A DNA stretch of 64,000 nt from Desmodesmus armatus (taxonomy: Eukaryota > Chlorophyta > Chlorophyceae > Sphaeropleales > Scenedesmaceae): NCBI GenBank assembly GCA_007449985.2, contig VIIQ02000158.1, positions 124,001 through 188,000 of the forward strand. Reading direction: 5' to 3'. Of this stretch, positions 51,822 through 64,000 are shown piece by piece. The first letter of the stretch is position 1; the number at the start of each line of letters is the position of its first letter. Both the position numbers and the translations under genes were made by a program. The notes beneath the pieces were generated by a model. That model did not search any database. It was not told the origin of the DNA and saw only the letters and a program-made list of their open reading frames with translations.

Positions 51822-53509
51822 TTACAGCTCAGCCAGCGCAATTGTGACAGTACTGCTGCCACTGGCACTGCTCATTGCCGACAGCTGCTCCTGCCACTGC
51901 TGCCATGCCTCCGCTGTACTGCTGCTGCTGCTGTTGCTGCCAGGGCCCCGGTGCTCCAACCACTCAGCCACCCGCTGCTGCTGCTGCTTTGCAAGGAACA
52001 ACTGCTCAGGTGGCACCGCTGCTGCAACAGGCATCACCGTCAGTGCTGCACCCCCAAACCCCAGAGCTCCGACTTGCCCATCCACCGGTGGGGAAAACTC
52101 CTCAGCACCAGCAGGCAGCAGCTGACAGGGGGGGTCCTGAGCAGCAGGCAGCTCCAGCCTGGGCAGGCTGGCTGTGACAGTCACAGAACCCTCACCCTCA
52201 CCAGCCCCATCAGCTGCCATCGGGTCAGACATAGCCTCATCACCATCAGCACCATCACAATCACCATCAGCACAGTCAGCATCAAACCCCTGGCTAGATG
52301 AGGGGCTGTGGCTGTGGCTCAGCATGGGATCACCCCCTCCCTCTGCGTCCTCATGCTGCTGCTGCTGCTGCTGCTGTTCTTCGACCTGCTGCTCCTGCAT
52401 GTCCACGTGTGTGTCCAGTGTGTCGTGCAGGACACCCACCAGCTCCACCAGCTGCTCATTCTCACGCTGCAGCCCACAGCAGCGCGCAGCCAGCTGCTGC
52501 TTCTCACTCATCAGAGCCTCAACCTGGAGGGTGCGGGACGGGGGCAGAAGGGGTGGTGAGAAGTAAACATGAAAGGGCGCTTTGGTATTGATGATACGAT
52601 AAGAGACAGGGGAGGAGCCAATTGGCAAGGAGCGCGGGGGTGATTGTGAGTACTGGTGAATGAAGAACAGGCAATGATGGATTATGTGCATTCAGCTGCT
52701 TGGCATTGGCCGCTTGTTGGTGAACAGCAGTCCATTGTGTTAAGGGTGCAACGTTGCCGCACCTGCTGCAGCAGTATGTCGACCATGGGATCTTGCATCC
52801 CCACATCACCAGCCGACTGTACAGCAGCCTCCGCCTGCTGCTGCTGGTGCTGCTGCTGCTGTGCTTGGTGCTGCTGTGGGTCCTGTTGCTGTGGGTGGGG
52901 CTGGCTAGCTGCTGCAGCAGCCTGAGTGAGGGTCTGGCTGGGCACACTGCCGCAGGGCGCTGCATCAGCATCAGCCCCAGCACCTGCGCGCGCAGCGGCA
53001 GCGGCAGCCACAGCAGCTGCTCCTGCAGCTACTGCTCCCGCTGCTGCCGCCACAGCACTGCTGCTGCTGGGTTGCGGTGTCTCTGACTCACTGCTGTAGG
53101 TGCCGCTGTGGGTGTGGGTGGAACCACAGGGCGGCGTCGGCACATGAGTCATCAGCTGTTGCGCTTGCGGTTGTAGTGGTTGCTGCTGCTCCTGGGGCTG
53201 AGGGCACTGATCAAGTTGCATGCTAGCTGCAGCAGCAGACTCATCAGACGACCGAGGGCTGGTCCCAATGAGGTCCCGAGGGCTGGCTGACTGGGCCAGC
53301 TTTGCTGCAGCATGGGCTTTCGTCAGGGCTGCCTTGAGCTCTCTGAATTCGCTCATCTTTCGCTTGCCAGCCTCCCTGAGCTCGTGGCGCTCGTGTTCCT
53401 GCCAGGCATCAGACAGACCCAACACAGCTGGTGTCAGTGGTGTTGAGAAGGCCAGGTGAAGTTGAGTTCGCCCTGCAGGACCGCTGCCGGTGCGGCCTCT
53501 GTAACGCAT
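51822..53509 (-). CDS. Gln-rich coiled-coil protein, tandem paralogue C
   Basis: Two exons in phase, 53509-52763 and 52523-51822, giving 482 residues. I do not recognise the family. It starts MRYRG (compare MAYRG in A). A charged helix follows (EHERHELREAGKRKMSEFRE, then LKAALTKAHAAAK), comparable to B. A long Ala/Gln/Ser linker ends DPMVDILLQQ. The second exon carries the coil (VEALMSEKQQLAARC, LQRENEQLVELVGVL), a poly-Gln and acidic Asp/Gly/Ser region, and the family C-terminal motif QQRVAEWLEHRG, AEAWQQWQEQL, STVTIALAEL. It is the longest copy and, with B, has an unbroken frame. An acceptor-like site before EHER and the intron there in B suggest a possible extra intron near the 5' end. Function is unknown. 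Confidence 0.7.
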
Positions 53510-54081
53510 TGTTACAGGCACAACCATGATCAGTACCTGTAAGCTTTTCACAGCCTCAAGGGGGCACATCATCGCCATTCGTGGAACTGTAGCCTCGGTG
53601 CTGCTTCCTTGCTGGCTCGTCTTGTTTTATGATCAAACGGCAAAAAACATTACCAGATGGGAGACAGCGATGTATCGACACTGCTTGAGGCAATGCACTT
53701 TGGTGGCACACTTGTAGGCATGCGAGGCACTGACGCGACAATCTGTCTGTTCCTACGTCGCATCTGGACGTTCTTTGCGGTCTCCTCAGTGCCCAGAAAA
53801 TCAAAAAGACGGAAATGACGGAAGACGGTTACAGGCAACATGGCACCTGCCATATATAGGGCCAATCAAGTCATATATTGACGCCCAAAATCTCGTCGTC
53901 GCTTTTTAATTGAACAATGAGCCGGTCCAGCCATCAGTTGCCCCTGTGGCCACAGGCAGTAGCAACTCCCAAGCAAGACCCTTCTCTCCTTCAACTTGCA
54001 TGCTTCCAATAGGCCAATTCCTTCCCTCTGGTACATTTGGATGGTACTGAGGGTTTCTCAGGCCCACATGTAGCACATAGC

Positions 54082-54458
<377 letters not shown>

Positions 54459-55134
54459 TGACGTAAGGGGGCAGCGCAATATTGTCAGCCGTGTGCTGCT
54501 CACATCATGCATTCCTGTCTTTCAGGCAGTTCCCATGACATACCCATCGGTCAATTGCATGTATTGGTTGGGGTGTGCGTACCAGCCAACACCGGGAGGG
54601 GTGTTCTCCTTGCCCTTCTTATCCACAGCATGCTCACGTTGCTGTACAACACTCCCCTGCTTCTGCTGGCTGCTTGTTGACATGCTTGACATCCTCGATG
54701 CACCTGGATCGAGTGGCTTTGGTTTTGCATCAAAGCGTGAGTTGCAAAACAAACACCAAGTGGGTTTTGCTGGATTGGCGAGAGGTGCCGCACCTTCACA
54801 CAATGACACCGGTCCATCCCCACATCGACCAGCACCTAGTGCCTAAGTGCAAACATGTAATATCACTGAGACGCAACTGGATTAGGCAATCACGACCCAC
54901 CACCAGCCACAACTGTCAGTTGTTGGCAGCCACCAAAGATCTTCCCAACCAGGGCATGTTTCAGCCTCTGATAAGTATGGTCCCTCAATGCAACGCTATG
55001 ATACACTGCCCCACACAGACCCACCAAACTGCACAACCACCAAGCTGCCTGCCGCACTGGCACACAGGCACAAAACACATCACTTCACCTCTCAAGCAGG
55101 GGTGCAGCCAGGTATCCCCCCGCCCTGCTGCTTG

Positions 55135-58100
55135 TTAGCTGCTTGCTGGGCCCTGCCCCCCTGCGGTTGCCTGCTGCTGCTGTTGCTGCTGAGTGTCATC
55201 CTCGTCACCCCCCACTAGCAGCTGGATCATGTCCAGTGCTGCGCCAGGGATGCGCGTGCCAGGGCCATAGATGGCAGCCACACCCATGCCGTACAGCTCC
55301 TCATGGTCCTGCAGGACACACACATGCGCAAATTAAATGAGGAACTAGTGATTCAGAAAGAAATGTGGATTGCCTACGCACACGAGGAGCCACTGGCACA
55401 CGTGGATGCTGCAAAGGGTGAACCAGATGCGCGCTGACATGTAGTTGGGTCGTCCACCTTTGCTGAAACTTGGTATGGCAGCCTCAAAGCAGACGTGGCC
55501 TGGCATGCTAGTGCAAGTAGAATGATGCACATTGGAGAGAGATCTACGATGCAGTTATGCGATCCTGGTGGCAGCAGGGACTGGATACAAATGCGTACTG
55601 TGAGTGGTCAGGCAGTCTCACCTGTGGGGGTATGATGCCTCCCACCACTACCAGCACGTGCAGCATGCCAGACTGGCGCAGCTCCTCCAATAAAGCAGGC
55701 ACAAGGGACCTGCAAACACACATGGCGAATGACAAATCGAATTTCGCAGTATGAAAGGGCAGACTGCTCACAGGCCGCCGACATTCACAATCCAACTCAT
55801 TCAAACATTGCAACCTTCTGCACAGTCAGCTCAGCCACCGGCAGGACCAGTACCATCAACATGATAGCCGAGTAACCCTGCAACATGTGTCCTGCGGAAT
55901 GGACAACACAGGCAACATGACGCACGCATGTGTTCAGCACCCCCCCCCCCACCCACACACGAGCTTGCATGTATCCAAGTACTCCCTCTGTCGACACACA
56001 GAAGGTTCAGGCGCAGATGCTGCTGTCCTCCCTCACCTGTGTCCTGCTGCCTGTGAGCTGATGCCTATGATGTGCACGTCTGCGTCCATGGCCTGCAGCA
56101 CCACCTCCTTGGGGGTCTGGAACAGCGGGCTGATATCAACATCAAACCCTAGGTCAGCCAGGCCACTTGCCATCACACGCGCACCCCTACATGAACCAAC
56201 AACAGCAGCAGGACAACCAGCAGCAGCAGCAGCATGAGGAGACGAAGAAGATTGCACAAACACACCATTGCTGCCACTGCTCTGCTGCAGCTCTTGGCTG
56301 GTCACAGAGGCCAACTGCCTGCCATGCCTTTGCGCAAAGCCTGCTGGTAGATAGATTGTGAAGCCTTCAGGTCACACAGGAATGCGCCGCACAAGCACAC
56401 CAGCCCTTCACAGACAGAATGCACAAGCGCTGCCAGCACCCAATGCTGCTTATGTGCACTGCCAATCACTGCACCTTGTGCAGGCTGCACACAACACAGT
56501 ACCATACACATTCACCTCCCCCAAAAAACACACATGTTAGAGGTATCATTGTAGGACTGTTCCCAGTGTGTCTCCGTATGCACTCCCTCTGCTGACACCT
56601 GTGTCCCCGTATGGACTCCCTCTGCTGACACCCCCCTCCTCCCCCCCCACCATTCGTGCACTCCCTCTGCTGACATCCCCCCCTCCCCCCCCCTGCACCC
56701 CCCAACCTGTCGTGTCCGTCCTGGCCCATCTTGGCGATGAGGATGCGCGGCCGGCGCCCTGTGATCTGCTCAAAGTGCCTGACAGCCTCCTCCACCTGGC
56801 ACACCTCCACGTCACCATCCAGGCCAGACGCTGCAGCAGATCAGCAGGGGGTTGGGAGGAGGTGATTGATGACAGGATGATTGCACCAAGAGTACAGGTG
56901 GACGGTTGTCAGACACCAGAGGTATTGGTGAATGTTGTATGTCAAGATAACCGGTCACAATGTGCACACACGCCAAGTGTGGGGGGTTGGGGGGAAATGG
57001 CGTAGAGGGGCGCATTCTTTGTCCTCAGGGGAGCCACAGGTCACATGATGGACGCGCACCCAGCCCTGCCACTGTGGTAGCAGCATCATGCGGCACCATC
57101 ACAAGCCCGTGCCCTGCCAGACAGCTGGGCGCATTCATGCAGGTTACTCCTCTCCAGTGCGCCGCGGTCTGCCTCAGACACACCTGTAGCAGCAGCCTCC
57201 CTTTCAGTGACGTAGTAACCTGGTGCCACCCCCGCTGAGGCCGCATGCCTGCCCCAGGCGCGCTCCAGCGCATCACTGATCTCTCCCACAGTGCAGCGCT
57301 CACGTGCAGCCTGCAGGTGAAGCACCAGGTGTTTGCCGGGTTGTAACACAGTACAGAACAGCACAGTACAGAGCAGCATAGCACAGCACAACACAGCACA
57401 GCACAAACTCAACGATTCTGTACTGAGGCAGCAATGGCGGCAGGTGGCCTGTCCTGACAAAGCTTCAGCACGTCATTTCGTCTGTTGCAGTGCAGTGCTG
57501 GTGGGCATTGCAGCAGCCGCTGATGCCGTGCACAGTGCGCTTCCAGCCTCTGGCTACAGCAAACCATTACCATTAGGATTTACTGCACATGCTCTGCACA
57601 CCCACATGCAGGTTTGCTACTTCATGAGCGCTGGAACAACTCAATGTGACAGCTCAATTGGTATACTACATGTCAACATGCAAGCACTGACGATCTTGAT
57701 GCATATGCAGGTGGCTGCTTCAACAGACCTGCACTGCCAGCTCCAGCATGTTGGGTTGCCGGGCTTCACTGCGGGCTGCTGATTCCAGCGCCTGATGCAA
57801 AACACAACACCAGCAGCAGCAGCGCAATGCCAGCGTTACTGGCCGGCGCACGCGCTAATATTCCTGCACGCTGTACATCAGCAAGCCCGCCCTCGTGCAT
57901 GTAGTGCCAAGGCAGCAACAAACCCAACACCCGACAAGTGCAAGCTTGACATGTGCAGGGTTGACATCTGCAGAGGAGGGGGCATCTTGCAGTGCACTCA
58001 GCAGAGAGGCAAGCACAGCACGCCACAGCACGGCACAGCATATGTGCAGGACCGTGCTAGCTCACCTGCAGTGCTGCTGCCACTGTTGCATCATCCCGGG

Positions 58101-61100
58101 ACTGCTTCACACGGTCTAGGCGGGCAAGCTGCGCCGACAGCACAGCGCTGTTGTCAATTTGCCGAACTGGCACCACCTCCGCCTCTACAAGACACCCACA
58201 CGGTAGCGCACCAGCACAGCAGATTAGGTCATGACTCAGCTACGCCCACCATCACTGATGATTTGGTAGCACCACACACCAATACTGACCTGCTGAATGC
58301 AGCTCAAGAGCCACAACGGCGCGTCTCACAACTGTTGCGTAGTCAAACGTGATCAAATCGGACGGCAAAAACGCTGCCAGCACAGATGCAGCTGCAGCCC
58401 CAGTACCAGGCTTCAGCCACTGTGCGCTCCGCGCATACCTGTTGTCTGCGGCGCGATGAACTTGTTGACACCGACAATGACCTGGCTGCCACTGTCGATG
58501 TGTGCTTGCTGGCGCGCCGCACACTCCTCAATCTTGCGCTTCGGCAGACCTGTGTGTGATGGGTGGGGTGACAAGCGTTGAGTAAGTGTGCTGATAAGCG
58601 GGCCCGGGTATGTGTTGAAAAGTCCCACATCTGAGAAACACTTCTGACATCACATGTTTAACCCAGAAAAAGTGGATGATTGACTGCAGTCGTTGGTCCT
58701 GCTCTTGCCGCCTACCACAAACAATCCAACCACCCCAATCTACTCCCTCAGCTGCTGCGGCTTACTTAGCAACGGGATGCTTCCAAAAGAGAGGAATCCT
58801 GTCACACAACTCTGTCAAGCAAAGCCAACTGTGATGCCCCACGCACACCCACACAAACAGCCATGGCAACGCTGCAAGCAACCACGCAAACAGCCGTGCG
58901 TCATGCACGCCCCCACAAACAGCCATCTCAATGCCCCATGTACACTTGCATCATCCACAGCTGTGGCAAGCCCCCAGCACCTGCGAGTAGGGCCCCCGTC
59001 ATGCCCCCTAGCCCCTCCACCTCCATCAAGCAAAGCACACTATGATGCCCCATGCACTCACACCCACAGCCATGGCAAGCCCCCAGCACCTGCGAACAGG
59101 GCCTCCGGCATGCTTCCTAGCCCCTCCACCTCCATCAATAAAACACACTACACCCACAGCTATGGCAAGCCCCGGGTACCTGCGAGCAGGGCCGCAATCA
59201 TGCCCCCTAGCCCCTCCACCTGCATTGAGCAAAGGACACTACACCCACAGCCATGGTGAACCCTGGGTACCTGCGAGCAGGGCCGCAATGATGCCCCCCA
59301 GCCCTTCCACCTCCATCAAATAACGCACCATACGCCCCAGGCACACTCACGCCCACAGCCATGGAAAAGCCCCCAGTACCTGCGAGCAGGGCCTCCGTCA
59401 TGCCCCCCAGCCCCTCCACCTCCTGCAGCAGTGCCTCAGCTTGTGCCTCCAGCTGTGCTGTGAGGGACTCCATGAAGTAACTGCCGCCCCATGGGTCAGC
59501 CACAGCAGTGATGCCTGTCTCCTCCTGGGGTCACGGCAGGCAGGCAGGCAGGCAGGCAAGCAAGCCCACACAGCATTGGGACATATGCTTTGAAGGCCCT
59601 TGATACTACTGCTGGACTGTCCGAACAGGACTGCTGAAAGTTGAGGTCAGTTGAAGGTTCAGTGTCAGTAACGGCAGCACACCAAAACTGGCCCGGTGAG
59701 GGCAGGAAAGGGCCAGTGGGTGGCTGGATGGAAGATGTGGCTGATGAATGCCCACAAACCCAAACCCATAGCAGCTCACTGCATATAGACACGTCAAACT
59801 GCATGCACCACTCTGTGCCTTCAAGTACAAGGCAGGCATCAACATATGGTGCAGCAGGACCTACTGCCGCCTGTGCTCACTCAGCACCCACCCCCATCCG
59901 ACATTCATGTGTGCCAGCATCACAGTACAGGACAGGACAGTACAGATCAGTACATGACAGTACAGTACAGTACACTAATTGGGGACCGAATCCCATCCCC
60001 GGCACAGCCAGCAAGAGGCTCATGAGGGGCTCATGAGGGTGCCCACAGGGCCTACTACTTTACCCAGGCCCCCATTACCTGCAGGATGGTTTGTGTGTTA
60101 CGTGCCAGCCGTGCTGAGAAGTCTGTTGGCAGAGCCAGGGCCTCATCAAAGCTGTTGGTGTGGAGGGACTGCGTGCCGCCCAGTGCTGCTGCCATGGCCT
60201 CTATGGTGGTGCGGATGATGTTGTTGTGAGGCTCCTGCGCGGTCAACGAGTAGCCACTGGTCTGACAGTGCGTCCTGCAGACACACATGCGGATGGGTGG
60301 GCGAACACAGTGGTCAGCACCCCTTGTGAAGCAAGAGCTACTGCCTGAATATGCGACGAGGAGCAGTCTTGCTGTCAGTGATGCACACATATCAGTGTCA
60401 TATGATCCTCACTTTGAACAAAACACATCCTCATCAGTACAGTCCGGCTGTCATGCCAACATGTATCTGCTGCTTGCTAGTCCTGTGTCACAACACACAT
60501 GAGGGAAAGAGCACGTGACAGAAGCATAGGAACCAATGAGGTTTTGAAACGGGAAGAGCCATCGCCAGCCAGGTGTGTCCAGCATGTTGCCTCTTCTCAG
60601 CCACCCCCCCCCCCCACAAACCTGACTCCTGGCCTGCAGTACTGCACGAGTGCCCACCTGAGAACCAGGCTGCTTTCCTTCTGTGGCGTGAACTTCTCCT
60701 TGACCATGCGCGCCCACAGCCGCCGGGCTGCACGCAACTTGGCAATCTCCTCAAAGAAGTTGAGCCCAACAGCAAAGAAGAACGACAGCCGTGGAGCAAC
60801 CTGGTCCACCTTCAAGCCAGCTTCCTGAGCACACCTGAGAGCAGTTGCAGCACAACAACCGTAGCAGCACAAGCAAGACTGTCCAACTGGAGTGCGCCCC
60901 ATCTGACCACCAAACAAGGAGCACACTTTTGCAGTGTACATACGCAGGTGCACAGCACGGCAAGCTGGCGCCGTCTGTATGTACAGAGCCGGGTGCAATT
61001 GCTAACCCAGGTGGTGTGCTAAGCATTGCACCCTTGGTGTGTATGATGCTGCACTGCTGCATCACAGCCAGTCAGCCAGGAGCCAGCTGAACCCTCCTGC

Positions 61101-64000
61101 CATCCCACCTGATGTACTCCAGGCCATCTGCAATGGTGAAGGCCAGCTCAATGGCTGGGGTAGCACCAGCCTCCTGAGAAGGGAGCCAGGCAAGTACAGT
61201 GCAGGGCGACAAAGCCATTTCAACACAGAGGCGGAAAGGTCAAATGCTGCACGAAGCAAACAGCTGGGATGAAGATGCGACACGCATGCGGCAACGCAGA
61301 CGAATGCAGGCAGTGTTATCATGTTTCAAGTGGTGAGCACTACAAGTAGGCATCAAAGCTAGGTCCTAAACCTAGATTCAAGCTGCTAGCGGCTTGGCCC
61401 CCTCTTGCCCCTGCCTGACCTGCATGTGGTACCCGCTGATGCTGATTGGGTGGAACTTGGGCATGTGTGCTGAGGTGTAGGCCATGATGTCCCCTATGAT
61501 GCGCATGGAGGGGCGCGGCGGGTAGATGTAGGTGTTGCGCACCATGAACTCCTGCAGGGTTTAGCAAAGATGTGATGCCGCCAGTGAATGAGCCATTATC
61601 GTTCAACCCTTTGTATTAGAAATGGACAAGACAGGAGCACAAATGAAAATTGACCAACATAAGCATGTCCACGCAGGCCAGGTGTTCCTGCCGTTGTGGC
61701 AGCTAGGAGGCAACCCATGAATACAATAGGCATGCACAGCTGCAGACCTATGCAGAACAGCCGCAAACCCTCGCACCCTTCCCTACATTTTGCCAGCGAG
61801 TGTGCCTCCCAGCTGTGTCTGCCTCTTGGCTCTGGCAACCCAACTGTTGGAGGGGTGATCAACAACTCCCTGCCCTCCCCCCTGGTAAGTGATGCCTGTG
61901 AGCACCGCTGCCATCCTGGCGCCAAGGCGGCCTGATTCCCGCCCCCCCTTCCCCTCCACAAATCTCCCCACACCCCTGGAGGGAACCCAAACAACTGGGC
62001 TGGCCGCTCCTTGAGTATATCAGTTTGTACTTCGTCCAATATGGTGCCTGTGACTGCCTCTGCTGCACAGCTGGCCTGACCTTCACACTTGTTGCCTCCC
62101 CTCCCCTTGGTAAAACCCCCACCTCCCCTCCCTAAACCCGATACTAGGGTGGCCCCCTCCGCACCTTGAGTATGTCGTTATGTATGGTCCCCGTGAGCGC
62201 CTCCGCTGCCATCCGTCTGCACAGGCAGGCTAAGTCTACCCCCTGCTTCGCCCCAACCTCTCTTCCCTAACCCCCTAACTTTCCGCTGCCCCCGCACCTT
62301 GAGTATGTCGTTCTGTATGGTCCCCGTGAGCGCCTCCGCTGCCACCCCCTGCTCCTGCGCTGCCACAATATACATGGCCAGGATAGGTAGCACCGCCCCG
62401 TTCATGGTCATGCTGACACTCATCTTGTCCAGGGGTATGCCGTCAAACAGCACCTTCATATCCTCCACAGAGTCCACTGCCACGCCAGCCATGCCCACGT
62501 CCCCTGGAGACATGGAGTGCAGGGGGCCTGGCGCCGGGTCAGTGAGGAGAGTGAGGACGGTTCATGAGGGAGGGAGGAAGGGAGGCAGCAAGGCATTGAT
62601 ACTGCTGACACAGCATATGAAATAGTCACTTTGTCGCCTGAACAGCAACTGCCCTCACACATGTTACACAGCAAGTGGCTGACACCAGGTGCATCCCAGT
62701 GGAACCGTGGTCAAGGTCGGGGGCCCTCACAAGTGCACTACGCAACTGAGTGAGAAGCCCGTAGGCTGAATGTTTGTCAAGCCCTGCGTAGAGGCCATAA
62801 CAGGGCCGCTCACTCACCCACCTTGTACGCGTGGGTGGTCGCTGTCATAGCCCCTGTGGGTAGGGAGGTCAAAGGCAACACTCACACCCATAGCTCCACC
62901 AGCAAGGTTTTTCTGCGGCAGGCAGCATGACGAATGACACAATTATGCACAGTCAATTGTAAGAACAAGAGGTCTGCGGTGCTGAGAACGAGCTGAAAGG
63001 CTCCCCTCCTGCTGCTTGCAGGAGTTGGCTGCAAGGCCAGCAGATGCTGCAGAGTCTGCCGGCCACTGCGGCCTGCAGTCAACACTGTGCTGCATACTGC
63101 TGAGTGCAGCAGCGCGCTTGTCCTTCAATGACTGTCCTCAGTGCCGCGCAGCCCACAGGCAGCTGCTGATTGCCACAGCACAGCTGTCAATGATGCGCTG
63201 GCCTGTCAACTGCTGTGTGCTGACCTTGTAGAACGCGTTTGACTCCTCTGCAGTTGAGAAGCCTGCGTACTGCCGGATGGTCCATGGGCGTGCTGTGTAC
63301 ATGGTGGCATATGGCCCACGCGAGTACGGATACACGCCAGGCAGCTGCGCACGCAGGACCACAGCACGGCATGGGGCAGTGATGGGACGATTCGATCAGG
63401 CGTTTCATCATTGCTGCTGCCGCAGTGTTCAGGCGTGCAGAGCATCAGGCTGGAGACAGTAACGCTGCACAGCCTGTCATCAAGCTTAGTGTCCTACACA
63501 CTACGGGAGCAGCATGTGCACACTTTGGCTGTGACACACGGATTTCACAAGTCTAGCTGTCACAACTAGCGTGGATGTCATCGCCCGAGACCCCAAAGGA
63601 GACAGACAGTCATGTCTCCAGCACTTTTGTCTGCTGCTCAAAGGGGAGGGCTCAGGTTTGCAAAATGTGTATGCCCTACCCTCACCTCATCTGTGACCCC
63701 CTGCTGCTGCAGCTGCTGCAGGTCCTCGCTGGTGTACACTGGCTTGAGTGGGATGCCCTGCAGGGGAAGGCCAGATAGTAAAAGTTTGACAAGTTGTCCC
63801 TTGAAACGCGGCAGCACTGTGCAGGGGACTTACATCCTGCGTGTGATGGCTTAGGGTTTCAAACGGGTCCTTCCCCTTCAGCTCCTTCGTTGCCTTGGCC
63901 TTCCATTGGGCTAGGTTTCCAGATAGCGATGATGAGAGGCGTCTAAAGCTATTGAATGAGCCAGTTAGGGCGCACAGAACGGGAGCAAGTTGCAGGGAAG
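55135..64000 (-). CDS. MUT: Methylmalonyl-CoA mutase (B12-dependent), N-terminus beyond window
   Basis: Exons: 64000-63834 (partial), 63757-63686, 63344-63225, 62912-62822, 62503-62298, 61551-61420, 61173-61109, 60834-60658, 60274-60079, 59524-59380, 58549-58439, 58184-58066, 57791-57729, 57310-57184, 56830-56707, 56186-56037, 55709-55622 and 55308-55135. Exons 2-18 sum to 720 codons in one phase. The enzyme isomerises (R)-methylmalonyl-CoA to succinyl-CoA in mitochondria, in propionate and branched-chain amino-acid breakdown. Substrate-barrel motifs include [87 protein letters not shown] and ADPWGGSY. The C-terminal cobalamin domain has the DxHxxG motif (GQDGHDRG), GISSQAAGH and [10 protein letters not shown]. 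All key motifs are intact. The first exon is open to the edge without an ATG and looks like a transit peptide ([15 protein letters not shown]). A Gln-rich tail follows the B12 domain. Two introns hold exon-end duplications. Confidence 0.97.
58977..59317. repeat. Four tandem copies of mutase exon-10 3' end plus 5' splice site, in the intron
   Basis: The last roughly 45 nt of exon 10 (encoding [14 protein letters not shown]) and its following donor recur downstream in the intron, ending at 58977, 59085, 59176 and 59267. The real exon ends at 59380. Spacing is 91-110 bp. Two copies keep GTACC and two have GTGCTG as donor. Each unit also contains a conserved intronic part (GCCATGGCTGTGGG-like on the minus strand). 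Confidence 0.9.
59536..59559. repeat. (CAGG)n repeat at an intron 3' end in the mutase gene
   Basis: About six CAGG units on the plus strand, reading CCTG on the gene's strand, end about 12 nt before the 3' splice site of mutase exon 10 (exon begins at 59524). Confidence 0.85.
61882..62215. repeat. Three decaying tandem copies of mutase exon-5 3' end, in the intron
   Basis: The end of exon 5 (encoding [15 protein letters not shown], with donor GTGCGG) recurs in the next intron. The copy at about 62163-62215 is nearly identical and keeps the donor. The copy at about 62007-62070 is diverged, has a 12-nt insertion and a changed donor (GAGCGG). The remnant at about 61882-61925 keeps only the first part. 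Spacing is about 130-155 bp. Confidence 0.85.

Overview
The window looks like nuclear DNA of a green alga, most likely a chlorophycean (Sphaeropleales or Chlamydomonadales). It is GC-rich, its genes are split by many GT-AG introns, and its coding sequence is full of CAG/GCA runs (poly-Gln, poly-Ala). It carries very long CA/GT microsatellites, an octotricopeptide/RAP protein of the kind abundant in Chlorophyta, and TGTAA polyadenylation-type signals. Nothing prokaryotic, viral or organellar was recognised, and no rRNA, tRNA or CRISPR was found.

Layout. 0.25-1.8 kb (-): RWD-domain protein. 3.5-5.4 kb (-): F-box/leucine-rich-repeat protein. 5.7-10.5 kb (-): multi-membrane protein with a C-terminal J domain. 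10.9-12.7 kb (-): protein with a PIH1-type CS-like domain, a charged coiled coil and a TPR-like hairpin; its 5' end is unresolved. 13.6-19.9 kb (-): complete 12-exon NCA2/DGS1-type mitochondrial membrane protein. 20.2-23.1 kb (+): HSL-type alpha/beta hydrolase. 23.4-26.5 kb (+): RAP-domain organelle RNA protein. 27.1-36.0 kb (+): DCAF6/WDTC1-like WD-repeat protein whose WD repeats are split by a huge low-complexity linker. 39.6-53.5 kb (-): three tandem paralogues of an unrecognised Gln-rich coiled-coil family, separated by long gene-poor stretches. 55.1 kb to the right edge (-): vitamin-B12-dependent methylmalonyl-CoA mutase, missing only its extreme N-terminus.

The genes are not one pathway. 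They cover ubiquitin-ligase substrate adaptors (F-box/LRR, DCAF-like), chaperone or assembly factors (J protein, PIH-like), mitochondrial functions (NCA2-like, methylmalonyl-CoA mutase) and organelle RNA metabolism (RAP protein).

The most interesting signals lie in introns. Two mutase introns hold tandem arrays of copies of the preceding exon's 3' end, most with the 5' splice site. In the NCA2-like gene a roughly 313-bp GT microsatellite supplies the 5' splice site, and another intron holds a 447-bp hAT-type element with a perfect 8-bp target duplication. CCTG repeats sit just upstream of two 3' splice sites. A 122-bp hairpin follows the PIH-like gene. In the DCAF6-like linker the coding frame slips repeatedly, almost always in one direction, which points to single-base losses (assembly error or decay). 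Exon boundaries were read by eye from splice motifs and phase. They close exactly for the RWD, F-box, NCA2-like, hydrolase, RAP and mutase genes and are uncertain where stated.
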